64,000 nucleotides of DNA from Ophiodon elongatus (taxonomy: Eukaryota > Chordata > Actinopteri > Perciformes > Hexagrammidae), in the NCBI GenBank assembly GCA_016806645.1, contig JACSYO010001810.1, positions 6,182,001 through 6,246,000 on the forward strand. The letters are read 5' to 3'. Positions 63,493 to 64,000 of the stretch are shown here, one piece after another. The notes beneath the pieces were generated by a model. That model saw only the letters and a list, made by a program, of their open reading frames with translations, did not search any database and was not told the DNA's origin. A program made the position numbers and the translations under genes. How positions within the stretch are numbered: the stretch's first letter is position 1; every line of letters starts with the position of its first letter.

Positions 63493-63548
<56 letters not shown>
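63493..63548. repeat. (GT)n(GC)n microsatellite
   Basis: GT run ending in gcgcgcgcgc, an alternating purine-pyrimidine tract favourable to Z-DNA. Same orientation as the array 146 bp upstream. Confidence 0.96.
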
Positions 63549-64000
63549 TTTGAGGAGAGGAGGCAATGAGCTGGCATACAGTCAAGAGACAAGTCATCGC
63601 CTTGGCCAAAACACACACTGCCGCAGTTGTAAACACACACACACACACAGTTTTTCTAATCAGTCACTTAGGTGTTTTAACATTAACGGTTACATCGGCA
63701 GCTTAAAAAGCAGTGTATAAATGTAATTGCCTTTGATTCTAGCTACATCTCTGCCATTATTGAATTAGCCAACACTGGCTAGCTTGAATCAATACCAATG
63801 TTATCACAGGGCCCCAGGTGAGCAAGATTTAAAGAGAAAATCAGGCATGACATCTCCTCCATCATTAATAGAGTTGCCTCCTCTGCTTTTCTTCCCATCG
63901 ACAACATATTGACTGCTGATGAGGGAGAGAATTGATCTCCTCTCTCGCTCACTCACACTGAGAGGTTATTTAACATGGGCAGTGAGCAAAAGGCAATCAA
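63549..64000. other. Non-coding sequence to window end
   Basis: No gene seen. A short CA run lies at 63631-63649. Confidence 0.5.

Overview
This window looks like nuclear genomic DNA of a bony fish, most likely a percomorph. The evidence is an AT-leaning, intron- or intergenic-like texture; very dense CA/GT microsatellites (more than twenty arrays); and several interspersed repeats typical of teleosts: a tRNA-derived SINE, hAT-type non-autonomous elements with 8-bp target duplications, a Tc1/mariner remnant, and a dispersed percomorph repeat carrying a 'tgctaagctaagctaa' core. There is no bacterial, phage, plasmid, CRISPR or operon architecture. Almost every open reading frame is a chance frame or a translated microsatellite.

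Layout. 0-12 kb: unique AT-rich sequence with a full-length SINE (1521-1815), a GGA/G-rich tract (3209-3306), two GC-richer blocks that resemble conserved non-coding elements (2030-2330, 7255-7640) and a perfect hairpin (11098-11139). 12-24 kb: a candidate recursive splice site (12568/12569), a percomorph repeat (13990-14410), a small regulatory-looking cluster (17147-17263) and several microsatellites. 24.5-25.7 kb: a nest of two related hAT elements, the shorter one inserted with an 8-bp duplication into one arm of a perfect 18-bp inverted repeat. 27-38 kb: microsatellite-rich DNA with two large palindromes (28619-28666, 36983-37040) and a local duplication (31586-31911 and 33761-34157). 41.7 kb: a Tc1 remnant. 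43.6-44.5 kb: an 890-bp hAT element with TIRs and an 8-bp target duplication. 46.1 kb: a second candidate recursive splice site or tiny terminal exon. 51964-52259: the best protein-coding candidate, a C-terminal exon on the minus strand encoding 97 residues that I do not recognise. 58-64 kb: a second SINE (3' fragment), a SINE/LINE-tail repeat and more GT arrays.

Interpretation. The window is most simply read as gene-poor DNA: a very long intron, or intergenic DNA beside a gene whose last exon lies at 52 kb on the minus strand. The two cag|gta sites on the plus strand would fit a long plus-strand intron, but that is inference. I found no complete gene and no convincing novel biological system. 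The most informative items are the split-hairpin hAT nest, the minus-strand exon, the recursive-splice-like sites and the palindromes.
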